DNA of 64,000 nt. It comes from Candidatus Accumulibacter propinquus (GTDB lineage Bacteria; Pseudomonadota; Gammaproteobacteria; Burkholderiales; Rhodocyclaceae). The stretch lies in assembly GCA_016714935.1 (NCBI GenBank), contig JADKBU010000056.1, forward strand, positions 1 through 64,000. The letters run 5' to 3'. Under the pieces are notes generated by a model. That model was given only the letters and a program-made list of their open reading frames with translations, searched no databases and had not been told where the DNA came from. Shown in pieces: positions 7,060 to 15,367 of this stretch. The position numbers and the translations under genes are program-made. How positions within the stretch are numbered: position 1 is the first letter of the stretch; each line of letters starts with the position of its first letter.

Positions 7060-8094
7060 ATGAGCACTTGCGAGGACCCCTTCGCCACCCTTGGCGTACA
7101 CCGTGAAGCGTCGCTAGACGAAATCAAGCGGGCGTACCGCCGACTGGCCATGTTCTGGCATCCGGATCGCAACCCTGAGGCGGTTGCCGGGACCGAGTTC
7201 AAGCGCGTCCATGCGGCTTACGAACTGCTCCTCGATCCGCAACGTCTTGCCGAGTGGCAGCAGGCGCAGGCGACCACGACATCCACCGCGGGCGGTACGG
7301 CTAACGGGAACGCAGCCGATGACCTGACGCAGGTCCTGACACTGTCGCTCGAAGAGGCGGCACAGGGTTGCCGGAAGGATATCGAGCTGGTGCACAGCGT
7401 GCACTGCGACACCTGCAGCGGCAGTGGCCGGGTCCAGCACAACCATTCCGTTCCCTGCCGGCGTTGCAACGGCTGTGGTCGCCTGGCGCGCAAGGGTGGT
7501 GGCACCAATCGTTGCGAAGGCTGCAATGGGCGAGGCTACCTGCGCGAGACGGTGTGCCCGGATTGCGTCGGTGGCTGGCGCATGGAACCGCGTATCCTGT
7601 CGGTCACGGTCCCGCCAGGTCTGCGCGATGGCGAGCGCTTGCGGCTGCCTCGGCAGTCGCCGGCGAAACCGGCCGGCGAGGGCCACGGCGCCGGTGACTT
7701 GTACCTCAAAGTCAGCCTCGCCGCACACCCGTTGTTCGTCCTGGACGGGCGCGATCTGCACTGTGAGGTGCCGGTGAGCGTTTTGCGGCTGCTCTGCGGT
7801 GGCTGCATCGAAGTGCCGACCTTGAGCGGCACCGCCAGTCTCGATTTGCCCCCGGCTCAGGGAACGCTTGAGCAACGTCTTCCCGGGCTGGGTTTTCCCG
7901 GCAAGCGGGGACGCGGTGCCGGCGATCTGATCGTGCATCTGCAGGGTATCCAGCCGCAAGAGCTGGGCCCGCAGGACATCGAGTTTCTGGAAGGTTTGCA
8001 GGCACGTTTGGCGACGGACCTCGAGCGGCATGCGCCACGACTGGCCGCGTGGGAACGGCAACTGCGCACGCGCCGACGGCAGGAACAGGACTGA
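7060..8094 (+). CDS. DnaJ-like co-chaperone lacking the G/F region
   Basis: 344 residues. J domain at about 4-66 with the HPD triad (FWHPDRNPE). Residues about 115-175 hold four zinc-type repeats: CDTCSGSG, CRRCNGCG, CEGCNGRG and a degenerate fourth, CPDCVGGW. A DnaJ C-terminal substrate domain follows (VTVPPGLRDGERLRLP, GAGDLYLKV). The Gly/Phe linker of true DnaJ is reduced to a short Ala/Thr/Gly segment, and dnaK/grpE are not adjacent, so this is a specialised DnaJ homologue. Start: the ATG at 7060 begins directly before the J domain; an upstream in-frame ATG at 6979 would add an unlikely 27 residues. It is tail-to-tail with the VanZ gene, with no gap. Confidence 0.85.
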   Translation: MSTCEDPFATLGVHREASLDEIKRAYRRLAMFWHPDRNPEAVAGTEFKRVHAAYELLLDPQRLAEWQQAQATTTSTAGGTANGNAADDLTQVLTLSLEEAAQGCRKDIELVHSVHCDTCSGSGRVQHNHSVPCRRCNGCGRLARKGGGTNRCEGCNGRGYLRETVCPDCVGGWRMEPRILSVTVPPGLRDGERLRLPRQSPAKPAGEGHGAGDLYLKVSLAAHPLFVLDGRDLHCEVPVSVLRLLCGGCIEVPTLSGTASLDLPPAQGTLEQRLPGLGFPGKRGRGAGDLIVHLQGIQPQELGPQDIEFLEGLQARLATDLERHAPRLAAWERQLRTRRRQEQD

Positions 8095-9204
8095 TTACAG
8101 GCGCCGCCCGACTGCCGTCAGATAGGGCAGGGCGACGAAGGGCCAGAGGCTGGCAACCCAGCGGGTGAGGCCGTTGAAGTTCAGGAAGTGTCCCTGTCGC
8201 CAGGCGGCCAGGGCAGCTTCCGAATAGGGATTGGCCGGCGTCAGATTGACCAGTGCGGTGCCGGCCAGCAAGGCAAGCCCGGCCAGCGCGACACGCCAGG
8301 AAGCCGGCAGCAGCAACATCAGTGAGAGCAAAACGCCGCCGATCAGCAAGCCCAGGCGGGCACCAGGGGTCAACCAGGCAAATGCGTCCTGCGGCGCGAC
8401 AAGTACGGCTGCGGCCAGCGTCCTGATGGCCAGGGCGAGCACGAAGAAAGCCACCAGGACCAGATGCATGGACGTCCGATCGGCCAGCAGGGTGCGCGCA
8501 AAGAGCCCGATGACCAGGGTGTTGCAGGCAATGACGCAGGTTTCGAGCACGAAGAAGGACGGGGCTGCATACGGCACGGCCGGGGTGATGCCGAGCACAT
8601 TGCGCAGGTCGCCGGTGCCGAAGAGCAGTGTTTCCGGGGACAGTTGGGTCAGCAACCAGGTGCCGAGCAGCACCAGACCCACCTCCGCGTGCGCGATCGG
8701 GGCCAGCAAACCCTGCTGCATCTGACCGATGCGCCTGAATATGCGTTTTCCGTTCCACAGCGCGACCACGGCGCCGATCGCTGTGCCCAGAGCATTGCAG
8801 GCCAGATCGAGATTCGATGGCACACGTGCCGGCAGCCAGGTTTGCAGGCTTTCCATGCTGAAGCTGAGCAGGCTGCCCAGCAACAGGGCGACGATGGCCG
8901 CAGTCCAGCCGCCGCCGGGTATGTGGCGTAGCGCCAGCGTCAGCAGAAAGCCCAGCGGCAGATAGGCGAGGACGTTGATCGAGAGGTCGAAACCCGTCCA
9001 GTAGCGAGGCCAGCCGGCGTCCAGAAAAGCCAGCGGCGAGACGCCGAGGTCGCGCCAGTTGGCGAGAGGGTAGAGGCTGGCGTAACTGATCAGCACCACG
9101 TAGGCCAGTGCCAGATACAGCGGCAGCCGTGTGGTCCTGGGCAGCGATCCCCCGGCGGGCATCTCTTCAGGTGGCGGAACGGGTGACCGCGGCGCTTGCT
9201 CCAT
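8095..9204 (-). CDS. VanZ-family multi-spanning membrane protein
   Basis: 369 residues with about nine hydrophobic segments. The N-terminal third has the VanZ pattern: a first helix with SYASLYPLANW, then a FDLSINVLAYLPLGFLLTL segment and SMESLQTWLPARVPSNLDLA. VanZ-like domains are widespread; the founding member gives low-level teicoplanin resistance, but most have no known role, so resistance should not be assumed. The C-terminal half is a further set of helices with no recognised domain. Its start is 14 bases from the proB stop, on the same strand, so it may be the last gene of the rplU-rpmA-obgE-proB transcript. Confidence 0.8.
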   Translation of the reverse strand: MEQAPRSPVPPPEEMPAGGSLPRTTRLPLYLALAYVVLISYASLYPLANWRDLGVSPLAFLDAGWPRYWTGFDLSINVLAYLPLGFLLTLALRHIPGGGWTAAIVALLLGSLLSFSMESLQTWLPARVPSNLDLACNALGTAIGAVVALWNGKRIFRRIGQMQQGLLAPIAHAEVGLVLLGTWLLTQLSPETLLFGTGDLRNVLGITPAVPYAAPSFFVLETCVIACNTLVIGLFARTLLADRTSMHLVLVAFFVLALAIRTLAAAVLVAPQDAFAWLTPGARLGLLIGGVLLSLMLLLPASWRVALAGLALLAGTALVNLTPANPYSEAALAAWRQGHFLNFNGLTRWVASLWPFVALPYLTAVGRRL

Positions 9205-9218
9205 CAGCTGCGTGTTTG

Positions 9219-10337
9219 CTAGGTCAGGATCAGGTTGTCACGATGGATGATTTCCGGCTCGTCCATGTAGCCCAGGATGTCTTCAATGTCCTGGCTGGCA
9301 TGGCGGGCGATTCGCCGCGCATCGCTGCTGCCGTAGTTGGCCAGGCCGCGCGCAATCTCGTGGCCTTCACGGGCGACGCAGGCGACAGCCGCGCCGCGTT
9401 CAAAGACGCCGTGCACGGCCAGTACGCCGATGGGCAGCAGGCTTTTTCCTTCCCTCAATGCCTGGATGGCGCCACTATCGAGAATCAGTTGACCATTGAG
9501 CTGCAGGTGATCGGCGAGCCATTGCTTGCGCGCCGTCAGCGCCTGCGTTTCAGAGATCAGCAGCGTGCCAAGGGGTTCCCCGTTGGCCAGGCGGATGATC
9601 ACATCGGCGGCGCGGCCGCTGGCAATGACCGTGTGGGCGCCGCTGCGGGCTGCGCGCTTGGCGGCGATCACCTTGGTGATCATGCCGCCTTTGCCGAATG
9701 GCGTACCGACACCACCAGCCATGGCCTCAAGAGCGGGAAGACCGGCGCGTGCCTCGCCGATCAGGGTGGCTGCCGCGTCGGTGCGGGGATCCGCGGTGAA
9801 CAGGCCCTGTTGATCGGTGAGGATGATCAGGCAATCGGCTTCAACGAGGTTGGCGACCAGCGCTCCGAGGGTGTCGTTGTCGCCAAACTTGATTTCATCG
9901 GTGACGACCGTGTCGTTCTCGTTGATGATCGGCACGACGCCGAACTGGAGGAGCGTGCTCAGCGTCGAGCGTGCATTGAGGTAGCGCTTGCGGTCGGCAA
10001 GGTCGTCATGGGTCAGCAGAATCTGCGCCGTATGCAGCCCGTAACGCGCAAAGGCACTCTCATAGACCTGCGCCAGGCCCATCTGGCCGACCGCCGCGGC
10101 CGCCTGCAGTTCATGTACGGCGTGTGGCCGTTTTCGCCATCCGAGACGTTGCAGACCGCAGGCGATCGCCCCCGATGACACGAGAATGACCTGCCTGCCG
10201 CTGGCGTGCAAGGTGGCGATCTGTCGTGCCCACTCGCTGATCGCTCCGAGATCCAGGCCTTCACCGTTGTTGGTGACCAGGGCGGAGCCCACCTTGATGA
10301 CCAGCCGGCGAGCAGAAGCGATACGGGTGATGGTCAT
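9219..10337 (-). CDS. proB: Glutamate 5-kinase (proline synthesis)
   Basis: 372 residues, the normal size. An amino-acid kinase domain (RRLVIKVGSALVTN at the start; SSGAIACGLQRLG; PIINENDTV) is followed by a C-terminal PUA domain (about 285-370, with GVLAVHGVFERGAAV). It phosphorylates glutamate with ATP in the first step of proline synthesis and is feedback-inhibited by proline in the family. The ATG at 10337 starts MTITRIASARR and lies two bases after the obgE stop, so the two are cotranscribed. This is the conserved order rplU-rpmA-obgE-proB of betaproteobacteria. No odd features. Confidence 0.95.
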   Translation of the reverse strand: MTITRIASARRLVIKVGSALVTNNGEGLDLGAISEWARQIATLHASGRQVILVSSGAIACGLQRLGWRKRPHAVHELQAAAAVGQMGLAQVYESAFARYGLHTAQILLTHDDLADRKRYLNARSTLSTLLQFGVVPIINENDTVVTDEIKFGDNDTLGALVANLVEADCLIILTDQQGLFTADPRTDAAATLIGEARAGLPALEAMAGGVGTPFGKGGMITKVIAAKRAARSGAHTVIASGRAADVIIRLANGEPLGTLLISETQALTARKQWLADHLQLNGQLILDSGAIQALREGKSLLPIGVLAVHGVFERGAAVACVAREGHEIARGLANYGSSDARRIARHASQDIEDILGYMDEPEIIHRDNLILT

Positions 10338-10339
10338 GT

Positions 10340-11437
10340 TCAGGGGCGCGGTTGGGCGTTGAACGACTCGTCCGAAAAGCACTCCGGGCCGGCAATCGTC
10401 GGCGCGACCGCCGCCGTCGGCAACATGTCGAGGGCTTGCTGAAGCTTGTTCGTCAACTCGCGGCAACCCTGACCACTGATCGCGCTGATGCGAAAGCACG
10501 GCGTTTCCCCGATGCTCGCATTACAGGCCTGCAAGAACTCCGCAATGCGCTGTTCGCGCTCATCCTCGGGAATGAGATCCAGCTTGTTGAGGACCAGCCA
10601 GCGCGGCTTGCCGGCGAGTGCCGGATCGTATTTTTCCAGTTCATGAACGACCGTCATCACATCGCGGACGGGGTCGGCATCCGGATCGAGCGGGACAAGG
10701 TCGACGATATGCAGCAGCAAACGCGTGCGTGCGAGGTGTTTGAGGAAACGGATTCCCAGGCCGGCCCCTTCGGCGGCTCCGTCGATCAGTCCCGGTATGT
10801 CGGCGATGACGAAGCTCCTGTCCTGATCCACACGCACGACTCCCAGGTGGGGTTCGAGAGTCGTGAACGGATAATCGGCGACCTTTGGGCGGGCAGCCGA
10901 CACGGCACGCAGCAAAGTACTTTTGCCGGCGTTGGGCAGGCCAAGCAGCCCGACATCGGCAAGCAGGCGCAGTTCCAGTCGCAAATCGCGTTGCTCGCCG
11001 GGTTCACCGCGGGTGAATTGTCGCGGCGTGCGATTCACACTCGACTTGAAATGGACATTGCCGAGGCCGCCGCGGCCACCTCTGGCCAGCAGCACCTTCT
11101 TTCCGTCGGCGTCGAGGTCGGCAAGCACTTCGTTGCTGTTGACATCGGCGATGAGCGTGCCGACTGGCACGCGCAGCGTCAGATCCTTCCCGCGCTTGCC
11201 GTAGCAGTCGCTTGAACCACCATTTTCCCCGCGCTTGGCGCGAAACCTGCGCACGTAGCGATACTCGATCAGGGTGTTGACGTTGCGGTCGGCGACGACG
11301 TGCACGTTGCCGCCGTGGCCGCCGTCACCGCCGTCGGGGCCACCTTCAGGCTCGTATTTCTCGCGCCGGAACGAGGCGATGCCGTTGCCTCCGTCCCCGG
11401 CGGCAACCACAATCTTAGCCTCGTCGATAAATTTCAT
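10340..11437 (-). CDS. obgE: GTPase Obg/CgtA, ribosome assembly
   Basis: 365 residues. The N-terminal glycine-rich Obg fold (MKFIDEAKIVVAAGDGGNG and the GPDGGDGGHGG region, about 1-158) is followed by a G domain with P-loop GLPNAGKSTLL, DIPGLIDGA and NKLDLI. Obg binds the 50S subunit and couples growth to GTP/ppGpp levels. The extra C-terminal tail is short and poorly conserved, as in other betaproteobacteria. It lies downstream of rplU and rpmA, with an intrinsic terminator-like hairpin in between that may lower its expression relative to the ribosomal proteins. Confidence 0.95.
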   Translation of the reverse strand: MKFIDEAKIVVAAGDGGNGIASFRREKYEPEGGPDGGDGGHGGNVHVVADRNVNTLIEYRYVRRFRAKRGENGGSSDCYGKRGKDLTLRVPVGTLIADVNSNEVLADLDADGKKVLLARGGRGGLGNVHFKSSVNRTPRQFTRGEPGEQRDLRLELRLLADVGLLGLPNAGKSTLLRAVSAARPKVADYPFTTLEPHLGVVRVDQDRSFVIADIPGLIDGAAEGAGLGIRFLKHLARTRLLLHIVDLVPLDPDADPVRDVMTVVHELEKYDPALAGKPRWLVLNKLDLIPEDEREQRIAEFLQACNASIGETPCFRISAISGQGCRELTNKLQQALDMLPTAAVAPTIAGPECFSDESFNAQPRP

Positions 11438-11469
11438 GAGCGGATTTCTTCCATGGTGCCAGGTTGGAA

Positions 11470-11501
11470 AACAAAAAGCCCTACCGACAAGGATAGGGCT
11501 T
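11470..11501 (-). terminator. Intrinsic terminator after rpmA
   Basis: On the minus strand an 8-bp perfect stem (AAGCCCTA at 11476-11483 pairs with TAGGGCTT at 11494-11501), with a 10-base loop, runs into TTTGTTTT. It sits between rpmA and obgE and could act as an attenuator within the operon. Confidence 0.75.
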
Positions 11502-11542
11502 CGTGCAGCGCGGGCTGGCCTTGGCAGCCGGCGGGCCGGCGT

Positions 11543-11806
11543 TCAGACGGCAACCGGGATGATGCTCACCGTGCGACGGCTCAAAGCGCCCTTGATGGCA
11601 AACTGCACATGGCCATCGACCAGTGCGAACAGCGTGTGGTCCTTGCCGATGCCCATGTTTTCGCCAGGGTGGTACGCTGTGCCGCGTTGGCGAACAATGA
11701 TGTTGCCGGCGCGAACCAGTTGGCCACCGTAACGCTTGACGCCCAGGCGCTTTGCTTCAGAGTCGCGGCCGTTGCGTACGCTGCCGCCTGCTTTCTTGTG
11801 TGCCAT
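11543..11806 (-). CDS. rpmA: 50S ribosomal protein L27
   Basis: 87 residues, beginning MAHKKAGGSVRNGRDSEAKR, the invariant L27 start. There is no Firmicutes-type cleavable extension. It includes GGQLVRAGNIIVRQRG and FHPG-like YHPGENMG. L27 reaches the peptidyl-transferase centre of the 50S subunit. It is 19 bases downstream of rplU, is cotranscribed with it, and is followed by a terminator-like hairpin. Confidence 0.97.
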   Translation of the reverse strand: MAHKKAGGSVRNGRDSEAKRLGVKRYGGQLVRAGNIIVRQRGTAYHPGENMGIGKDHTLFALVDGHVQFAIKGALSRRTVSIIPVAV

Positions 11807-11825
11807 GAGTCAGACTCCTCTCGTA

Positions 11826-12161
11826 TCAGGCTGAAGGGAGGGATGCCACGCCGTCCGCAATGAGGTCGACGCGGATTTCGGTGTAGTTCTGGCGATGCCC
11901 TTGATGTTTCTGCGAGTGCTTGCGGCGACGCATCTTGAAAATCCGGATCTTGTCGTGACGACCTTGTGACAGCACAGTGGCCTTGACCGTGGCGCCGACG
12001 ACGACCGGGGTCCCGACCTTCACGGATTCGCCCTCGCCAAGCATGAGCACCTGGTCAAGCGTGATTTCTGTGCCAACTTCTGCCGGTATCTGTTCTATTT
12101 TCAATTTTTCGCCGCTGACAACTCGATACTGCTTGCCCCCGGTTTTTATGACCGCATACAT
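11826..12161 (-). CDS. rplU: 50S ribosomal protein L21
   Basis: 111 residues. It starts MYAVIKTGGKQYRV; the ATG at 12161 is preferred over one 12 bases upstream because GGAGT is correctly spaced before it and it gives the family start. The motif KMRRRKHSQKHQGHRQNYTE near residue 70-90 is the L21 signature that contacts 23S rRNA. First gene of rplU-rpmA-(obgE-proB), with a strong promoter 45 bases upstream. Normal in every respect. Confidence 0.97.
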   Translation of the reverse strand: MYAVIKTGGKQYRVVSGEKLKIEQIPAEVGTEITLDQVLMLGEGESVKVGTPVVVGATVKATVLSQGRHDKIRIFKMRRRKHSQKHQGHRQNYTEIRVDLIADGVASLPSA

Positions 12162-12205
12162 GTTGGACTCCAAATAACTGAACGATGTGAAGCGAAGAAC
12201 CGCGC

Positions 12206-12233
12206 ATTATACGTATTTTTCCTCCCCAGTCAA
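12206..12233 (-). promoter_or_regulatory. Strong sigma70 promoter for rplU operon
   Basis: On the minus strand TTGACT (12228-12233), a 16-base spacer and a perfect TATAAT (12206-12211). The start of transcription would be near 12199, leaving a short leader of about 38 bases before the rplU ATG. The ispB gene diverges from the same 168-base spacer. Confidence 0.8.
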
Positions 12234-12329
12234 AGGGTTTGCGATGTGCTCATGAATCCGTCGCTTGACGCAACGCAGGTCGGCGCCTAAGATCCCCAAG
12301 TTTTTGTGCCAGGGTGCCGTGTGGTGATA

Positions 12330-13292
12330 ATGGAGCAGTTCTACAACCTGATCAGGTTAGATATGCTGGCCGTTGACGCGGTGATTCGCCAGCGCCTGCA
12401 TTCCGACGTGGTGCTGGTCCGGCAGGTCGCCGAGTACATCGTTCAGAGTGGCGGCAAGAGACTGCGTCCGGCTCTGGTACTGCTTTCCGCGGGTGCTCTG
12501 GATTACCGCGGCAAGCATCACCACGAACTGGCGGCCGTGATCGAGTTCATTCATACGGCCACCCTTCTTCATGACGATGTCGTCGACGCTTCGGATCTGC
12601 GGCGTGGCCGCGAAACCGCCAACGCCATGTTCGGTAACTCGGCCAGTGTTCTGGTTGGCGACTTCCTGTATTCGCGTGCTTTCCAGATGATGGTCTCGGT
12701 TAATGACATGCGCATCATGCGGGTGCTGTCGGACGCAACAAACGTCATCGCCGAAGGCGAAGTGCTGCAGCTGATGAACTGCCACGACGCGGGTGTCGAT
12801 GAGGCGGGTTATCTGCAGGTCATCCGCTACAAGACGGCCAAGCTGTTCGAAGCGGCCGCGCAACTCGGGGCGATCATCGGTGGCGGCGGCGAGTCCGTGG
12901 TGCAGACGATGGCCACCTATGGCATGCACCTGGGAACGGCATTTCAGCTGATCGACGATGTGCTCGACTACTCGGGCGCCGAGTTGGAGACCGGCAAGCA
13001 TCTGGGCGACGATCTGGCCGAAGGCAAGCCGACGCTGCCGCTGATCTTTGTGCTCCAGAACGGGAACACCGAGCAGGCCGCTTGCGTGCGGCGCGCGATC
13101 GAGGCTGGCGGCAGGGAGGACTTGCCGGAGGTCCTGGCAGCAATTCGTGCCACCGGGGCACTGGAATACGCGAGGCAGAAGGCCAGGATCGAAGCTGAGA
13201 GGGCTGCCGCCGCGCTGGATGAGGTCCCCGCTTCTCAATACAAGGATTCCTTGTTAGAATTATGCCTCTTCGCGGTCGCTAGGAATTGTTAG
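12330..13292 (+). CDS. ispB: Octaprenyl (polyprenyl) diphosphate synthase
   Basis: 320 residues. The two Asp-rich motifs of trans-prenyl synthases are present: LLHDDVVD (residues about 78-85) and QLIDDVLDY (about 205), plus GGKRLRPALV. It elongates farnesyl diphosphate with isopentenyl units to make the ubiquinone side chain. The ATG at 12330 gives MEQFYNLIRLDML, matching family starts; a GTG at 12306 in frame would add eight residues. Divergent from rplU, as in most betaproteobacteria. A tRNA-Pro gene follows 18 bases after the stop. Confidence 0.93.
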   Translation: MEQFYNLIRLDMLAVDAVIRQRLHSDVVLVRQVAEYIVQSGGKRLRPALVLLSAGALDYRGKHHHELAAVIEFIHTATLLHDDVVDASDLRRGRETANAMFGNSASVLVGDFLYSRAFQMMVSVNDMRIMRVLSDATNVIAEGEVLQLMNCHDAGVDEAGYLQVIRYKTAKLFEAAAQLGAIIGGGGESVVQTMATYGMHLGTAFQLIDDVLDYSGAELETGKHLGDDLAEGKPTLPLIFVLQNGNTEQAACVRRAIEAGGREDLPEVLAAIRATGALEYARQKARIEAERAAAALDEVPASQYKDSLLELCLFAVARNC

Positions 13293-13310
13293 CGCTGTCG
13301 TTGCATCGGT

Positions 13311-13387
<77 letters not shown>

Positions 13388-13531
13388 ACCGTTGCACGAC
13401 GTCTTCACCGCCTCGCTTCTTGCGCAGACCTCTGCGCCTCGCGTTGCTGGCTGTGGCCTCGATCCTTTGGCGGCCAACGTCGTCAGCGACGCATCCCCTA
13501 TGCTTGAGCGTTCTGCAGGACATCTCTGGCA

Positions 13532-13768
13532 ATGACGAAATACCTACTCCTGATCGGACTGGTCTGGGCGCTGTGGTGGATCTGGTGCAAGTCGCTGGCT
13601 GCGCGCAACGGCAGCGAACACCGCCCGACCGTACAGCGCGAGGAAGAGCGCATGGTGGCTTGCGCACTTTGTGGTGTCAATCAGCCGGTCAGCGAGAGCA
13701 TTCTGGCCAATGATCGCTACTACTGCAGTGCTGCCCACCTGCGCGAAGCCCAGTCCGGCGATGTCTGA
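13532..13768 (+). CDS. PP0621-family small membrane protein
   Basis: 78 residues. One N-terminal membrane helix (about 4-22, LLLIGLVWALWWIW), then a short zinc-ribbon-like part with ACALCGVNQPVSES and DRYYCSAAHLREA, the conserved cysteine/histidine signature of this family. Function unknown. In many beta- and gammaproteobacteria it precedes pilS, as here, with 6 bases between its stop and the pilS ATG, so a link with type IV pilus regulation is likely by context only. Confidence 0.8.
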   Translation: MTKYLLLIGLVWALWWIWCKSLAARNGSEHRPTVQREEERMVACALCGVNQPVSESILANDRYYCSAAHLREAQSGDV

Positions 13769-13774
13769 GCGACG

Positions 13775-15367
13775 ATGTTGAGCACGTTGGACGCAGGCGA
13801 GCAGCAGTTCTTCTCCGAAGCACACTGGAAGTCGCTCCGCTACTTCAATTTCTACCGTCTTGCGGTCGCCACGCTGCTCTTCATTGCTGTTCTGTATTAT
13901 CCGTCGGCACTGCCGTTGCTCAGTCCCGACCAGGGACCGCGGCATCTGGCGCTGGCCGGCGTCTATTTGCTGAGCACCGGGCTGGCCCTGATCCTGGCGT
14001 ATCGCCACCGCCGGCACGCAAGCATGCAGTTGAGCGCCAGTGTGCTTGTCGATGTGGTGGTCATGACGCTTTTGATCCACGTTGGCGGTGGCCTGGGCAG
14101 CGGACTTGGCTCGATGCTACTGGTGACGCTGGCCGGCGCCGGCCTGGTCGGGCAGGGGCGTCTGGTGCTGCTCTATGCCGCTGTAGCCACCCTCGCGATC
14201 CTGCTTGAACACTCGTACCGCGCCTTGCAGAGCGACTTTGACGCTGCCGGGTTCTTTCACGCCGGGATCTTCAGTGCCGGGTTCTTTGCGGTAGCCGTGT
14301 CAGCCCGGCTGTTGGCTCGTCGGGTGATTGCCAACGAGGCATTGGCGCGTCAGCGTGGCGTTGACCTCAACAACCAGACGGTGATCAACCAGCGCGTCAT
14401 CGAGGAGATGCAGGATGGTGTCCTCGTGCTCAGCAGCGACGCCACGGTCAGGCAAAGCAACCCCCGCGCCAGGCATCTGTTGGGATTACACGGCGGCAGC
14501 GAGGTTCTTCTGAGTGCTTGCTCGCCCGAACTGGCTGCGGGTTTCGCCACCTGGTGCGCCGACGCCAGCGTGGATGCGGTGCTGGTGCGGGTGCCGACGA
14601 ATGGCATGCAACTGCGAGCGCGGTTTATTCGCACCGAAAGCACCGAAAGCGACGTCCTGGTCTTTCTGGAGGACATGAGTCGCCTGCAGGAGCAGGCTCA
14701 GCAGATGAAGCTGGCCGCACTGGGGCGCCTGACGGCCAATATCGCACACGAAATTCGCAATCCGCTATCGGCGATCAGCCATGCCGGCGAGTTGATGCGC
14801 GAAGAGCGGCGCGGCCAGTTGCATGAGCGCCTGCTGCGCATCGTGCTGGACAATGCCCAGCGCCTGGAGCGCATTGTCAGTGACGTCCTGGAACTGGGGC
14901 GTCGCGATCGCAGTTATCGCGAACTGATTGATCTGCGCGAGGCATTGCCATTGTTCCTTGAAGAATACCAGGTCAAGGAGCAGGTGCGGCCGGAGGTGAT
15001 CCACCTCGACTTGTCTGGCTCTGCTATCCTGTGTTTTGATCGTTCGCATTTTCATCAGGTGCTGTGGAATCTTCTGGGCAACGCCCTGCGGCATTCGCAG
15101 CATGCGGTCGGCAGCGTGCGACTGCTGGTTTGCGATGCCAAGGCGGATGGCCAGGTCGAACTGCACGTGATCGACGATGGCGAGGGTGTGGGCGACGCCT
15201 GGCGGGAACAGATCTTCGAGCCATTCTTCACCACCCATCACCGCGGCACAGGCCTGGGCCTTTATATTGCGCGTGAATTGTGTGACGCGAATGGTGCGCA
15301 ACTCGACCTGCAGGGCGCAGGACCGGGTGCGGATTTTCGTCTTCTGGGGGGATCGCTCGGGTGTTAG
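13775..15367 (+). CDS. pilS: Sensor histidine kinase PilS
   Basis: 530 residues. Six membrane helices lie within about 25-180, a PAS-like region at about 200-300, the phospho-acceptor H-box IAHEIRNPLSAISH at about 322-335, and the ATP-binding domain (LWNLLGNALRHS, DDGEGV, HRGTGLGLYIA) at about 420-525. PilS phosphorylates PilR and senses pilin in the membrane in the Pseudomonas model. It overlaps pilR by 7 bases, so the two are translationally coupled. Complete, with all kinase boxes present. Confidence 0.92.
   Translation: MLSTLDAGEQQFFSEAHWKSLRYFNFYRLAVATLLFIAVLYYPSALPLLSPDQGPRHLALAGVYLLSTGLALILAYRHRRHASMQLSASVLVDVVVMTLLIHVGGGLGSGLGSMLLVTLAGAGLVGQGRLVLLYAAVATLAILLEHSYRALQSDFDAAGFFHAGIFSAGFFAVAVSARLLARRVIANEALARQRGVDLNNQTVINQRVIEEMQDGVLVLSSDATVRQSNPRARHLLGLHGGSEVLLSACSPELAAGFATWCADASVDAVLVRVPTNGMQLRARFIRTESTESDVLVFLEDMSRLQEQAQQMKLAALGRLTANIAHEIRNPLSAISHAGELMREERRGQLHERLLRIVLDNAQRLERIVSDVLELGRRDRSYRELIDLREALPLFLEEYQVKEQVRPEVIHLDLSGSAILCFDRSHFHQVLWNLLGNALRHSQHAVGSVRLLVCDAKADGQVELHVIDDGEGVGDAWREQIFEPFFTTHHRGTGLGLYIARELCDANGAQLDLQGAGPGADFRLLGGSLGC

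Noticed and set aside
8095..9204. Glycopeptide resistance from the VanZ-like gene
   Set aside because: VanZ domains are common and mostly unrelated to resistance; no van genes are nearby.
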